Part shown: one piece after another, positions 14,992-24,450 of the stretch | Position numbering within the stretch: position 1 is the first letter of the stretch | How the letters are laid out: the number at the start of each line of letters is the position of its first letter | DNA from: Anaerolineales bacterium UBA2181 | GTDB lineage: Bacteria > Chloroflexota > Anaerolineae > Promineifilales > UBA4811 | DNA: 64,000 nt | NCBI GenBank assembly: GCA_002328075.1 | Contig: DCVT01000031.1 | Coordinates: 1-64,000 of the forward strand | Reading direction: 5' to 3' | Notes under the pieces: generated by a model | Databases searched by the model: none | What the model saw: only the letters and a program-made list of their open reading frames with translations | Told to the model about the DNA's origin: nothing | Position numbers and translations under genes: made by a program

Positions 14992-17925
14992 ATGACTGAT
15001 TGGGGGCTGGTCCTAATTCCTGCTATGTGCCTGGTAGGTCTGACAGGGTCGGTGCTCTTGGCGGTCCCTCCACTGAACCTGCGCCTCCCCGTCCGACGGG
15101 CCGGCTGGCTGTTGTCACTGTTTCCGGCCGGTAGTTCTGTGCTGATTCTGTCTCGGCTGCCATCGTTGTCGGCGGTATCTCCGCAATCCTTCAAACTGGA
15201 CTGGATACCCTCGCTTGGCCTCACGGCCGGGCTCTATTTTGACCATCTCAGTGCTCTGTTTGGCCTGCTGATAACCGGGATTGGCACGCTGGTGGTGATT
15301 TACGCCGGCTATTACTTTGACCAATCAGCCTCTTCGCGCTCAACCATTTCCCCTTGGCGTGAGTGGCGGTTTCTGGCCTTTCTGTTTCTATTCATGGCCG
15401 CCATGGTCACCGTAGTCATGGCCGGGGATGTGCTAACGCTCTTTATCTCGTGGGAACTCACCAGCGTTGCCTCGTTCCTGCTCATCGGCTACCGGCAACA
15501 GGACCAAGCTGCCCGTCAGGGCGCCTTCAAGTCATTGTTGATCACAGGGGCAGGGGGTGTCGCGCTTCTGCTCGGGCTCCTCGTGTTAAGCTCGGTAACC
15601 GGCTCCGGCGAGTTCGCACACATCTTGACCGCCGGTGATCTAGTACGCAGTAGTCCGCTGTATCTTCTGGCCCTTGCCCTGGTGGCACTGGGTGCCTTCA
15701 CCAAGAGCGCTCAGTTTCCCTTTCACATCTGGTTGCCGGACGCCATGGGTGCGCCGACCCCGGCTAGTGCTTACCTCCACTCGGCAACCATGGTCAAGGC
15801 AGGCATTTTCCTCTTGGCGCGGCTGAACCCGGTTCTGGGGTTCACTGATGAGTGGTTCTGGCTTCTCACGGCCGTCGGCGGAATCACCATGCTTACCGGC
15901 GCCTCCGCAGGATTCCGGCAGAACGACCTCAAGGCACTGCTCGCTTATTCCACGATCAGTCAACTCGGCGTCCTGATCATGCTGATCGGCCAGGATACCG
16001 AGATTGCATTCAAAGCGCTGGTTATCAGCATCCTCGCTCATGCGCTGTACAAGAGCGCCCTGTTCATGTTGGTTGGCATCGTTGACCACGCCACAGGAAC
16101 CCGCGATCTGCGCCGGCTGGGCGGTCTGGTCAGGACAATGCCTATTGCCTTCCTGGCCACCGGCGTGGCCGCCATGTCGATGGCCGGCCTTCCCCCACTC
16201 TTTGGATTCCTGGCCAAGGAGACCCTGCTGGCAACAGCTACCCATCCCAACGTCCCGCCTCTCGCCAACGTCGTTTTACCCGCCACCACGGTGATCGCTG
16301 GCGCGCTGATATTGGCGCAGGCTGGCGTGGTCGTATGGGATTCCTTCCTGGGTCGCCCGCGCGATCAGAGCCTGCATCCGCACAGACCGCCTGCGTTCAT
16401 GTGTCTAGTGGCCACTGTACCGGCGGTCTTGTCTTTGACGATCGGGCTCCTACCCGAGCCAGAGCCAATTGCCAGCTTTTTGGCCAACGCGGCCGCGGCC
16501 GTGTATGGCAGCAAGGTAAAGGTCTCGCTGGCACTTTGGAACGGCATCACGGTGCCTCTACTCCTCTCGGCCGTCGCAGTCTGCAGCGGCATGGTGCTTT
16601 TTGTCCTCCGCCACCCGCTGCGCGAACGTCTCTCGCGCACAGACCCCCGCTGGTCCGCGAACACGCTGTATCGTTGGTCAGTTGGCCTCATCGACGGCAG
16701 TGCCTTCGTGGCGACCCGACTGCAGGGCGGCAAGCTGCGCACGTATATGGCTACGGTCATTCTTGGCATGTTGGCGCTGGTGTTCGGATTTGGTGATCTT
16801 GCCCAATGGCACTGGGAAACACCACTGACATTACCGACACTCGACACCACGGGCGAGATCGTAGTGCTGCGCATATTTGCGCTTTTGGTGGTCGTGACCG
16901 GCGCAGCAGCCACCATCGGCTTACCCCGTGACTTTTGGGCCGTTGTGGCGCTCGGTTCGTCGGGAATGGCCGTTGCCATCCTGATGGTGCTGGAACCGGC
17001 GCCGGATGTAGCATTGGTGCAATTGGTGGCGGATATCCTGACTGTCGTCATCCTTGTGCTGGCACTGGCCCGGTTGCCTCGCAGCCAGCGCCAGCGCGCC
17101 AATGACCTGATGTTTCTCCAGAGCCGAGCAAGTCTGGTCCGCGATAGCCTGATTGCGGTTGCTGCCGGTGCGGTTGTGGCTCTGGTAACACTGGTTGGCT
17201 TGACGTCCCGGCCCCGAACCAGCGCAGTCACACCCTATTACGAGGATACAGCCAAGGTGCTGGCTGGAACCAAAGATATCGTGGGCGCCATCCTGGTGGA
17301 CTATCGGGCGCTCGACACCCTGATCGAAATAGCGGTGTTTGGTCTGGCCGGATTGGGTGTCTACACGCTCTTGCGTCACGCTTCTGTGAAGGCTGGCGAT
17401 CACAACGAATCAGACGCGACGGATCGACAGAGCATTGCAGGAGCCCAGGACGTATTTGGCATTGCAGGTGCGGAGACGTCTTCCTTTGTGCATGCGCTGG
17501 CTTATGTCTCTTTACCCCTGGCTATGGTGATCGGTTTGGTTCACATAATGTACGGCCACGACCAACCCGGCGACGGTTTTACCGCCGGCGTCATCATCAG
17601 CCTGGCGATCGGTTTCTGGTACGTTGTTTTTGGCTTTCGGCAGGTCCGGAGGCAGCTGACTTGGCTGCGGTCAGCGCCATTGATAGCGACTGGCCTTCTG
17701 CTGGCCATCGCGTCGGGAACTGCAGCTGCCTGCCACACTGGGTCATTCTTGGGACATGTGGATTGGGGCGAGGTGATCGGAATCAGCTTGCCGCGGGGTT
17801 TTGCCCTGAGCACATCATTCCTCTTTGAGGTGGCTATCTGTCTGACCGTCTTGGGAAGCGCATCCTACATATTGGACACATTGGGAAGACCAGGCGCGAC
17901 GGAGCATGAGTCGGCCGGAAAGTGA
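14992..17925 (+). CDS. mrpA: Mrp antiporter subunit A fused to subunit B
   Basis: A 977-residue membrane protein, the largest subunit of the Mrp (Mnh) multisubunit cation/proton antiporter, which is related to NuoL of complex I. The NuoL-like core contains the conserved LFISWELTSVASFLLIGYR, KSAQFPFHIWLPDAMGAPTP and LAYSTISQLG stretches. After the A-type C-terminal region (with VADILTVVILVLALARL) the protein continues into a complete MnhB/MrpB domain, about residues 835-965: HIMYGHDQPGDGFTAGVIIS and LPRGFALSTSFLFEVAICLT. Separate mrpB is therefore absent. No strong ribosome site precedes the ATG. It heads the C-D-E-F-G operon. Confidence 0.95.
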   Translation: MTDWGLVLIPAMCLVGLTGSVLLAVPPLNLRLPVRRAGWLLSLFPAGSSVLILSRLPSLSAVSPQSFKLDWIPSLGLTAGLYFDHLSALFGLLITGIGTLVVIYAGYYFDQSASSRSTISPWREWRFLAFLFLFMAAMVTVVMAGDVLTLFISWELTSVASFLLIGYRQQDQAARQGAFKSLLITGAGGVALLLGLLVLSSVTGSGEFAHILTAGDLVRSSPLYLLALALVALGAFTKSAQFPFHIWLPDAMGAPTPASAYLHSATMVKAGIFLLARLNPVLGFTDEWFWLLTAVGGITMLTGASAGFRQNDLKALLAYSTISQLGVLIMLIGQDTEIAFKALVISILAHALYKSALFMLVGIVDHATGTRDLRRLGGLVRTMPIAFLATGVAAMSMAGLPPLFGFLAKETLLATATHPNVPPLANVVLPATTVIAGALILAQAGVVVWDSFLGRPRDQSLHPHRPPAFMCLVATVPAVLSLTIGLLPEPEPIASFLANAAAAVYGSKVKVSLALWNGITVPLLLSAVAVCSGMVLFVLRHPLRERLSRTDPRWSANTLYRWSVGLIDGSAFVATRLQGGKLRTYMATVILGMLALVFGFGDLAQWHWETPLTLPTLDTTGEIVVLRIFALLVVVTGAAATIGLPRDFWAVVALGSSGMAVAILMVLEPAPDVALVQLVADILTVVILVLALARLPRSQRQRANDLMFLQSRASLVRDSLIAVAAGAVVALVTLVGLTSRPRTSAVTPYYEDTAKVLAGTKDIVGAILVDYRALDTLIEIAVFGLAGLGVYTLLRHASVKAGDHNESDATDRQSIAGAQDVFGIAGAETSSFVHALAYVSLPLAMVIGLVHIMYGHDQPGDGFTAGVIISLAIGFWYVVFGFRQVRRQLTWLRSAPLIATGLLLAIASGTAAACHTGSFLGHVDWGEVIGISLPRGFALSTSFLFEVAICLTVLGSASYILDTLGRPGATEHESAGK

Positions 17926-17934
17926 GGTGAGGCG

Positions 17935-18267
17935 ATGGAGTTGCTGACGGCTGTGGCAGTGGGCGCCCTATTCGGGGTGGCTATCTTTCAGCTGTTGCGA
18001 CGCAATGTCGTTCGGTCGGCCATCGGCTTGATACTCCTGGGCAATGCGGTCAACCTTTTTCTTCTCAGCACCGGAGCATACGACGGTCGCGCGGCGGCTT
18101 ATGCGGGAGAATTGGCACAACGTAGCGACGCGCTGCCCCAGGCACTTGTTCTCACCGCCATAGTCATCAGCATGGGTGGGCTGGCGCTGGCGATGGCCAT
18201 GCTGTACATAGTCTCCGCACGGTACCGCACCAGCGACCTGGACGAGATCACGGGCCTACGATACTAA
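17935..18267 (+). CDS. mrpC: Mrp antiporter subunit C
   Basis: A 110-residue NuoK-like subunit with three membrane helices. Conserved NuoK/MrpC features are visible: RRNVVRSAIGLILLGNAVNL and DALPQALVLTAIVISMGGLA. GTGAGGTGAGG precedes the ATG, and the gap from mrpA is nine bases. It acts in the antiporter membrane arm. The mrpD gene follows after 70 bases. Confidence 0.95.
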   Translation: MELLTAVAVGALFGVAIFQLLRRNVVRSAIGLILLGNAVNLFLLSTGAYDGRAAAYAGELAQRSDALPQALVLTAIVISMGGLALAMAMLYIVSARYRTSDLDEITGLRY

Positions 18268-18337
18268 AGGTGACATCGGCGATGTCAACATCCACCCCCA
18301 GGCCATTGGACAACTTTCTTGGATTCTACTAACTCCC

Positions 18338-19828
18338 ATGACGAACCACCATCTCGTGCTCTTGCCCATTCTGCTCCCATTGACTGCTTCTGCCGTTGCC
18401 CTCCTGCTGCGCCGGCGCCCGCGGGTGCAGGCAGCTTGGGCACTGTGCGCCATGGTGACCAGTCTGGCTTTCAGCTTGTTGCTTCTGCTGCAGGTGTGGC
18501 GGGGGCAACAGGCGGTGGTGTTTCAAACGGGTGGTTGGGCCGCTCCGTGGGGCATCTCGTTGGTGGGCGATTATCTGTCCGTCACGCTGGTCGTGATGAG
18601 TCAGATCGTGTTGTCCATGGGGATTCTGTACGCATTGGGCAGCAATGACAGCGTGGTCAAGTATCCCGGATTCTATCCGCTTTTCCTCACACTGGCCACC
18701 GGTCTGTCCGGCGCTCTCCTGACTGGGGATCTCTTTAACCTGTTCGTCTTTGCCGAGCTGATGGTTTTTTCTGGCACCATCCTGACCGCCTGCTCGGATG
18801 ATCGATATGGCACGGAGGCGGCGTTCAAGTATTTCTACATCAGCCTGGTCGGATCAACCTCCCTGTTGTTGGGGGTGGGCTGCCTGTATGTGTCCTATGG
18901 CGCCACAAACATGGCCAGCCTGGCAAGCGGGATCATGGCTGACCCTCAGAAACCTCTGGTCCCCCTGGCGATTGCTTTTCTCATGACAACCTTTATGATC
19001 AAGAGCGCAGTGGTGCCTTTTCATTTTTGGCAGCCCGATTTCCACACGGCCGCGCCCACCCCCGTGCACGCGGTCCTCTCGTCGGTGGTGGTCAAACTCG
19101 GGCTCTACGGGTTTATGCGGATGACCTCTCTTTTGTTTTTGGCGCAAGCCGACACCGTGCGAGGCATCCTGTTGGTTACAGGAATCATTGGCGTGTTCTA
19201 TGGTGGCTTGGGGGCAACGGGAACCTATGATGCAAAAAGAATGCTGGCCTACTCCACCATCGGACAGATCGGTTTCATCCTCGTCGCTCTCGGTTGGGGT
19301 ACACCTCTGGCTATGATGGCAGCGATCGTTTTTGCGTTTAACCACAGTCTCATCAAGTCGGCCATGTTGATGCTGGCTGGCACCGTTGCCAGCCGAGCAC
19401 GGGTCAAGACCGCTGCTTTCCAGGCCATCACCGGCCTGGGCAAGTATATGCCGTTTACGGGACTCCTTTTCCTGATCGGCGGATTGGCCTTGGCCGGCGT
19501 ACCGCCAACCAACGGTTTTATCAGCAAGTTGGTGCTGTTCCGTAGTGGGATCGAAGCGGAGCAGTACACTGCATTGTTGTTGATTGGTCTTGCCAGCATC
19601 CTGACGCTGGTGTACATCGTGCGAGCCTTTCAGGCCATATGGTGGCAACCCCCGGCTCCGGAGGCCCTGGTGAAACCCGCCGGGGATCGGTTGCTGGCAC
19701 CCGCCTTGTTGATCGGCACCGTCCTGGTCTTGGGCCTGTGGCCAGAACCGCTGATCCGGTTGGCTGAGATCACGGCCGCATGGCTGGGCAGCCCCGATGG
19801 TTATATCCACGCAGTATTGGGAGGATAG
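18338..19828 (+). CDS. mrpD: Mrp antiporter subunit D
   Basis: A 496-residue NuoM/NuoN-like subunit with about 14 membrane helices, a likely ion channel of the antiporter. Key stretches are LTGDLFNLFVFAELMVFSG (the conserved membrane Glu), IKSAVVPFHFWQPDFHTAAP (the Lys of this family) and MLAYSTIGQIGFILVALG. The start ATG lacks a clear ribosome site; the 70-base gap from mrpC holds no terminator. Confidence 0.95.
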   Translation: MTNHHLVLLPILLPLTASAVALLLRRRPRVQAAWALCAMVTSLAFSLLLLLQVWRGQQAVVFQTGGWAAPWGISLVGDYLSVTLVVMSQIVLSMGILYALGSNDSVVKYPGFYPLFLTLATGLSGALLTGDLFNLFVFAELMVFSGTILTACSDDRYGTEAAFKYFYISLVGSTSLLLGVGCLYVSYGATNMASLASGIMADPQKPLVPLAIAFLMTTFMIKSAVVPFHFWQPDFHTAAPTPVHAVLSSVVVKLGLYGFMRMTSLLFLAQADTVRGILLVTGIIGVFYGGLGATGTYDAKRMLAYSTIGQIGFILVALGWGTPLAMMAAIVFAFNHSLIKSAMLMLAGTVASRARVKTAAFQAITGLGKYMPFTGLLFLIGGLALAGVPPTNGFISKLVLFRSGIEAEQYTALLLIGLASILTLVYIVRAFQAIWWQPPAPEALVKPAGDRLLAPALLIGTVLVLGLWPEPLIRLAEITAAWLGSPDGYIHAVLGG

Positions 19829-19830
19829 TC

Positions 19831-20307
19831 ATGGCCTATTGGATGATCCTCGGGTTGTGGCTACTGTATCTGGCACTCACATCCAACTTAGAACCAGGCA
19901 ATTTGGTGATCGGCCTGATGCTGGCAACTGCGCTGACGCTGCTGCTGCGTCCGCAACCGGCACGATTAGACTGGCGCCGGGCTCCCATGGCTCTGCTGGC
20001 ACTTGGCCGGTATGCAGCGGTCGTGATCAGGGATGCCTGGCGCAGCGGAATTGGCGTCGCGCGCATTCTGATCAACCCCGAACTGCCGATTGCGCCAGGT
20101 ATCATTGCTGTGCCGTCGGGCTGCACCTCAGAACTGGCGACCGCCCTGAGTGCACATGCCATCACGCTAGCACCGGGCGAAATGGTGATAGCCATCGACC
20201 GAGATGGCGTCATGTATACCCACGCCCTCGACACAGCGCACAGCGCGGAGTTTATCGCCCAGACCCAGGCTCTTCGGCGACATCTCCTCAGCAAGATCTT
20301 CCGGTGA
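19831..20307 (+). CDS. mrpE: Mrp antiporter subunit E
   Basis: A 158-residue subunit beginning with membrane segments (MAYWMILGLWLLYLALT) and ending in a soluble domain with TALSAHAITLAPGEMVIAID and THALDT, which match MrpE/MnhE. GGGAGGATAG precedes the ATG. It begins two bases after the mrpD stop. Confidence 0.93.
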   Translation: MAYWMILGLWLLYLALTSNLEPGNLVIGLMLATALTLLLRPQPARLDWRRAPMALLALGRYAAVVIRDAWRSGIGVARILINPELPIAPGIIAVPSGCTSELATALSAHAITLAPGEMVIAIDRDGVMYTHALDTAHSAEFIAQTQALRRHLLSKIFR

Positions 20308-20329
20308 CACGGACCCGGCTAACCGCCAC

Positions 20330-20614
20330 ATGAACACTGCCACCACCCTGCTAGCAATCACCTTGTACGGCGCTTTGATCGTGCACATTGGCCTGGTCAG
20401 TGTTGCTTTGTGGCGCCTATGGCGCGGCAAGAACATCATAGACCGATTGACCGGTTTCGACCTTATTTCCATTCTTACCGTGGCCATCCTGATTGTGATG
20501 GCACTGATTGAGCGAGACAGTATTTACCTGGACGTAGCCCTGGGACTGGCAGCCTTGGGATTTGTCGGAACGATTGCTCTCGCCAAGTACGTGGCCGATG
20601 ATCAATTGTTCTGA
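20330..20614 (+). CDS. mrpF: Mrp antiporter subunit F
   Basis: A 94-residue protein with three hydrophobic helices and the family stretch IDRLTGFDLISILTVAILIV, typical of MrpF/MnhF. It begins 22 bases after mrpE; there is no marked ribosome site, so it is probably translated by coupling. Confidence 0.92.
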   Translation: MNTATTLLAITLYGALIVHIGLVSVALWRLWRGKNIIDRLTGFDLISILTVAILIVMALIERDSIYLDVALGLAALGFVGTIALAKYVADDQLF

Positions 20615-20689
20615 GCGCTCGCCCCAGCGGACCGTCAGGCGCTGGATGCAGGCCGGTCAGAGAGACCGACTTGGGACAGTGAGGGTTTG

Positions 20690-21082
20690 ATGGCCGAAGT
20701 CCTACCGATTGCGACGATGCTGCTGGTGCTGGCCGGGACGTTCTTTTCCGTTCTGGGCGTCACCGGTTATGTGCGCTTGCCAGATGTGTATACTCGGCTT
20801 CACGCTACCGGCAAGGTGACCGTTTTCGGCGCTGTGTTCTTGCTGTTTGCAGCCATGGCTTGGACGCCGCGGGGGTTGGGAAAGGGTCTTGTGGTGATCG
20901 CGCTGTTGCTGTTGGCCGGTCCCGTCACTGCCCATGCGTTGGCCTCGGCCGCCTATCACATCGGGATTCCGCTGACACACGCTGTGCGCGACGATCTTGC
21001 CGCGAAGGCGCTGGCCCAAGTTGGCCGCGGACCGATCCAAGAGGCGGACCTCGCAGCTGGTCTAGTTGAAGACAATTCATGA
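20690..21082 (+). CDS. mrpG: Mrp antiporter subunit G
   Basis: A 130-residue subunit with the MrpG/MnhG signature GYVRLPDVYTRLHATGKVTV after the first helix. GAGGG precedes the ATG at 20690; a TTG three bases earlier is less likely. The Mrp set is complete with this gene. The next gene starts 19 bases downstream. Confidence 0.93.
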   Translation: MAEVLPIATMLLVLAGTFFSVLGVTGYVRLPDVYTRLHATGKVTVFGAVFLLFAAMAWTPRGLGKGLVVIALLLLAGPVTAHALASAAYHIGIPLTHAVRDDLAAKALAQVGRGPIQEADLAAGLVEDNS

Positions 21083-21101
21083 AGGTCGGGAGGCAACAGC
21101 G

Positions 21102-21986
21102 ATGACTCACCTTATCGTGCTCATCTTGGACGATCTCAAGCGGATGCCGGATCTGCTAAAGGCATGGCGATCACTCGGTCTGCCGGGTGCAACCATCTTG
21201 GAAAGCGTGGGTGCATTCCGGGCGACGACGTGGTTGAGTCGCGTCGGCCTTGGCGCGCTAGATCACCTCTTCGAGGCCGATGAAGTGCGCCGGCGCACGC
21301 TCTTGCTGGCAGTGGAGGACGAGCGCGCGCTGGACCGGGCAATAGCCGAAGCAGAGCGAGTGATGGACGGGTTTGAACGTCCAAACAGCGGTCTGTTATT
21401 GGTGCTGCCCATCATGCAGGTCAGAGGGATGCACAAGGTCCGGCCGCAGTTGCGGGTGGAGAGCCTCCCGCAGGTACTTCAACCCGAATGGATGATCCGG
21501 CGAGATACGACCATAGAGACCATTGCCGATTCGATGAACCTGCAACCAGTGACGGTAACGCCAGAAGCGCCCCTCGACGAGGTTGCCCGAGTCATGCTAG
21601 AACACCCACGGGTGCAGGTGGCCTGCGTCGTCAACCCGGATGGTAGGCTGGCAGGCCTGCTCGACCTTAAAACCGTGGCCGAGGATCTCTTTTTCCATGT
21701 GATTCCCGAGGAATTCCTGTCCAAGATCGCCGGTCTGGATGACGTGGTGGCGTTCGCTCAGCGCAGTGTAATCCGGTCGGCCGGAGATGCGATGCGCGAA
21801 CCCGTGTGGGTGAGGCGGGGCGAAACGGTCAAGACCGCCTTCCAACGCATGCACCAGCACAGTCTGCCCGGACTGCCAGTCTTGGATGACTGCAATCATG
21901 TGACCGGGTTCATCAACCTCCTGGAGTTGATGTCCATATTCATGGCAGCACAGGCGCAGGATTCGTCGCAGCCGGAGAGCGCATGA
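21102..21986 (+). CDS. PII-like domain plus two CBS domains
   Basis: A 294-residue soluble protein. Residues 1-100 look like a PII/GlnB-type ferredoxin-like domain: LIVLILDDLKRMPDLLKAWR followed by LGLPGATILES. Residues about 145-285 form a CBS pair: MNLQPVTVTPEAPLDEVARV with PDGRLAGLLDL, and REPVWVRRGETVKTAFQRMH with GFINLLELMS. CBS pairs usually bind adenine nucleotides, and PII-like domains bind nucleotides or small ligands. The ATG at 21102 has GGGAGG. Its position between mrpG and an ion permease, overlapping the latter, suggests it senses energy or second-messenger state and tunes these transporters. That role is inference. Confidence 0.8.
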   Translation: MTHLIVLILDDLKRMPDLLKAWRSLGLPGATILESVGAFRATTWLSRVGLGALDHLFEADEVRRRTLLLAVEDERALDRAIAEAERVMDGFERPNSGLLLVLPIMQVRGMHKVRPQLRVESLPQVLQPEWMIRRDTTIETIADSMNLQPVTVTPEAPLDEVARVMLEHPRVQVACVVNPDGRLAGLLDLKTVAEDLFFHVIPEEFLSKIAGLDDVVAFAQRSVIRSAGDAMREPVWVRRGETVKTAFQRMHQHSLPGLPVLDDCNHVTGFINLLELMSIFMAAQAQDSSQPESA

Positions 21987-23248
21987 TGAACCCCATCTGG
22001 CTTGCTGCAGCCCTGTTTCTGCTGACGTATATGCTGATCGTAACCGAACGGGTACACCGGACGGTGGCGGCCCTGCTAGGGGGAGTAGCCATGATCGACC
22101 TGGGCCTTCTCTCGCAGGACCAAGCCTTCCACGCCATCGACTGGAACGTCATTTTCCTGCTTACCGGGATGATGGTGCTGGCCAATGTATTGCGGGAGAC
22201 TGGCCTCTTTCAGTGGGTCGCCTTCCAGGCTGTGCGTTTGGGTCGAGGAAAGCCCTATAGAATCCTGGTTATCCTCTGCGCCGTGACGGCGCTCGGCTCT
22301 GCTTTCCTGGACAATGTGACCATCGTGGTCCTGGTTGCGCCGGTTACGTTTTTCGTGGCAAGCAGTCTGAGGGTCAGTCCCATCCCCTTTCTGGTCGCCG
22401 AGATCCTGGCCGCCAACATTGGTGGTACGGCGACTCTCATCGGGGACCCGCCCAACATCCTGATTGCCAGTGCGGCCGGCATCGACTTCACCTCCTTTAT
22501 CGTGAACATGGGGCCCATTGCCTTGCTCATTTTTCTGGCATTCATCGGTCTCAGCAGGGTTCTATTTCGGACCGACCTCGAAACCCGGTCTCCGCGAAAA
22601 CCGGTCATCGACGCTTTGGAGGCGAAAGCGTTGATCACCGACCGTCTGCTTCTCCGCAAGGCGTTGGTCGTCATGGCAGCAGTCACCATCGGCTTTCTAA
22701 TTCATGGGGCACTGCATCTCCAGCCGGCAACTATTGCCCTCACCGGCGCCACCGTCATGTTGCTCTGGACGCGGTCCGACCCAAACCGGCTCTTGCAGGA
22801 AGTGGAATGGTCCACGCTGTTCTTCTTCATAGGCTTGTTCATCACGGTTCAGGCAGTGGTAGAGGTTGGAATTATCCGGTGGGCAGCTGATTCGGCGCTG
22901 CGGTTGACTGGAGGAGATGTGCGCCTGACCTCCATCGCGCTACTGTGGCTCTCAGCGCTTGCCTCCGGAATTGTGGACAATATCCCGTACACAGCTACGC
23001 TCATCCCGCTGGTCCAGCAATTGGGTCAGGCAATGCCGGTGGAACCGCTATGGTGGTCGTTGTCCCTGGGGGCATGCCTGGGCGGTAATACCACCCTAGT
23101 CGGTGCATCAGCCAATGTCGTGGTAGCCTCCCTTGCCGATAAGAGCGGTCACACCATCAGCTTCCTCAAGTTCCTGGGTTACGGGGCTACAGTGACCGCC
23201 ATGTCGTTGGTGCTTGCCACTGCTTATGTCTGGTTGCGGTACCTGTAG
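21983..23248 (+). CDS. Ion transporter (ArsB/NhaD/SLC13-like) permease
   Basis: A 421-residue polytopic protein of the IT superfamily. It has the two inverted-repeat signatures: FLDNVTIVVLVAPVTFF with NIGGTATLIGDPPNILIA in the first half, and SGIVDNIPYTATLIPLV with LGACLGGNTTLVGASANVVV in the second. These match ArsB/P-protein/NhaD-type carriers, so the substrate could be Na+/H+, arsenite or a divalent anion. Coupling to the Mrp operon (four-base overlap with the PII/CBS gene) favours cation or pH homeostasis over arsenite, since no ars genes are nearby. Confidence 0.88.
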   Translation: MMNPIWLAAALFLLTYMLIVTERVHRTVAALLGGVAMIDLGLLSQDQAFHAIDWNVIFLLTGMMVLANVLRETGLFQWVAFQAVRLGRGKPYRILVILCAVTALGSAFLDNVTIVVLVAPVTFFVASSLRVSPIPFLVAEILAANIGGTATLIGDPPNILIASAAGIDFTSFIVNMGPIALLIFLAFIGLSRVLFRTDLETRSPRKPVIDALEAKALITDRLLLRKALVVMAAVTIGFLIHGALHLQPATIALTGATVMLLWTRSDPNRLLQEVEWSTLFFFIGLFITVQAVVEVGIIRWAADSALRLTGGDVRLTSIALLWLSALASGIVDNIPYTATLIPLVQQLGQAMPVEPLWWSLSLGACLGGNTTLVGASANVVVASLADKSGHTISFLKFLGYGATVTAMSLVLATAYVWLRYL

Positions 23249-23593
23249 CTACCTGTTCCGATAGAGCGCCCGCCTTTGGCACACGGCCCCCGAGAGGCCT
23301 TGGAGAACCCGGCGGATGTGGGTAACGTCCGAAGCGCGATCGGGCTAGCGGGGCCGAATGAGTAGCCGGCGCACTCGCTGTCGGTGCAATATGTCGACAA
23401 AACCTTGACCTGGCACCGTGAGCGTGGTATATTGTCGGTACGTATTGTAGCTTGGGCCGACAAAGCAGTGGTGGAAGTCCTGGAGGCATAACCCAAATAC
23501 CTGGGTCCGGCCGCCAGTTGGTGTCAAGCGGCAGGTGTCGCTTGTAACCTACATCGATAGGCGCAGGACGTATCAGCGCAAGGAGTGACTTGT
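23249..23593. other. Intergenic region with degV promoter and long leader
   Basis: These 345 bases hold no gene that I can support. A promoter lies at 23405-23433, leaving a leader of about 150 bases before degV. The leader contains a GC stem candidate (GCCGC about 23510 pairing with GCGGC about 23530). I do not recognise a known riboswitch class. Confidence 0.5.
23405..23433 (+). promoter_or_regulatory. Promoter of degV
   Basis: TTGACC (23405-23410), a 17-bp spacer and TATATT (23428-23433): the closest match to the sigma-70 consensus -35 in this window. Confidence 0.7.
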
Positions 23594-24439
23594 TTGACCA
23601 CACGGATTGTGACCGATAGTACATGTGACCTGCCTGGTTCACTCGTCGAGCAGTACCGCATCACCGTCATTCCGCTGTACATTCACATGGATGGGCAAGG
23701 ATACCTGGACGGCGTCGATATCACCCGACAAGCGTTCTACGAGCGATTGCCCGGGTGCAGTGCGCCGCCAACGACGGCAGCCCCGGGTCCAGAAGCCTTT
23801 ACTCAGGTCTATCGCCGGCTGGCCGCTGATGGGGCAGACGAGGTACTCTCAATTCACATCTCCCCTACACTGAGCGCGATCCTGGATGTTGCCATGTCTG
23901 CGGCAGCCCAGATCAGGGAGGCTCGCGTCACCGTACTGGACTCGCGCCAGCTGAGCCTGGGCACTGGCTTTGTGGTACTCGCTGCTGCCCGGGCGGCTGC
24001 AGAGGGGCACACGGTGAACGAAATATTGCCTCTGCTGGAGGACCTCATCCCGCGCACGCACGTCTTTGCGGTATTGGACACCATGGAGTATCTGCGTCGC
24101 AGCGGGCGAGTCAATGGGCTGATCTCAGGTTTCGGCAATCTCTTGCAGATCAAACCCCTGCTCAAGATGAACAACGGCGTGGCGTCGTCCGAGCGAGTGC
24201 GCACCAACGGCCGCGCCATGCAACGGCTGATCGATTTGGTGCAGGGATTGGGCGAGATCGAGCAACTCGCTTTGGTGCACACCAACGCGGTTGAGAAAGC
24301 CCACGCTTTGTGGCATCAGGCCCGCCACCATTTTCGGGCCATGGCCGAGCCGCTGGCAGTCGACGTAACCTCCGTGTTGGGGGTCCATCTCGGCCCAGGA
24401 GCCGTGGGATTTGCCTGCGTGGCGGCCCACGTCGCCTGA
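23594..24439 (+). CDS. DegV family fatty-acid-binding protein
   Basis: A 281-residue DegV protein (FakB type), which binds a fatty acid and presents it to a kinase such as FakA. It has the family opening RIVTDSTCDLPGSL, then VIPLYIHMDGQGYLDGVDIT, and the second-lobe motifs MEYLRRSGRVNGLISGFGNL and LLQIKPLLKMNNG, where the usual GRI/GLxGxLL-KP pattern is clear. I chose TTG at 23594 because AAGGAG sits nine bases upstream; the GTG at 23585 abuts that site. No fakA-like gene is in the window. The hydrolase gene follows by 11 bases. Confidence 0.9.
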   Translation: MTTRIVTDSTCDLPGSLVEQYRITVIPLYIHMDGQGYLDGVDITRQAFYERLPGCSAPPTTAAPGPEAFTQVYRRLAADGADEVLSIHISPTLSAILDVAMSAAAQIREARVTVLDSRQLSLGTGFVVLAAARAAAEGHTVNEILPLLEDLIPRTHVFAVLDTMEYLRRSGRVNGLISGFGNLLQIKPLLKMNNGVASSERVRTNGRAMQRLIDLVQGLGEIEQLALVHTNAVEKAHALWHQARHHFRAMAEPLAVDVTSVLGVHLGPGAVGFACVAAHVA

Positions 24440-24450
24440 CATAATGCGCC

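Noticed and set aside
15640..16245. 201-codon minus-strand frame inside mrpA
   Set aside because: Antisense shadow of a conserved NuoL-like region; Gln/His/Gly-rich and unlike a protein.
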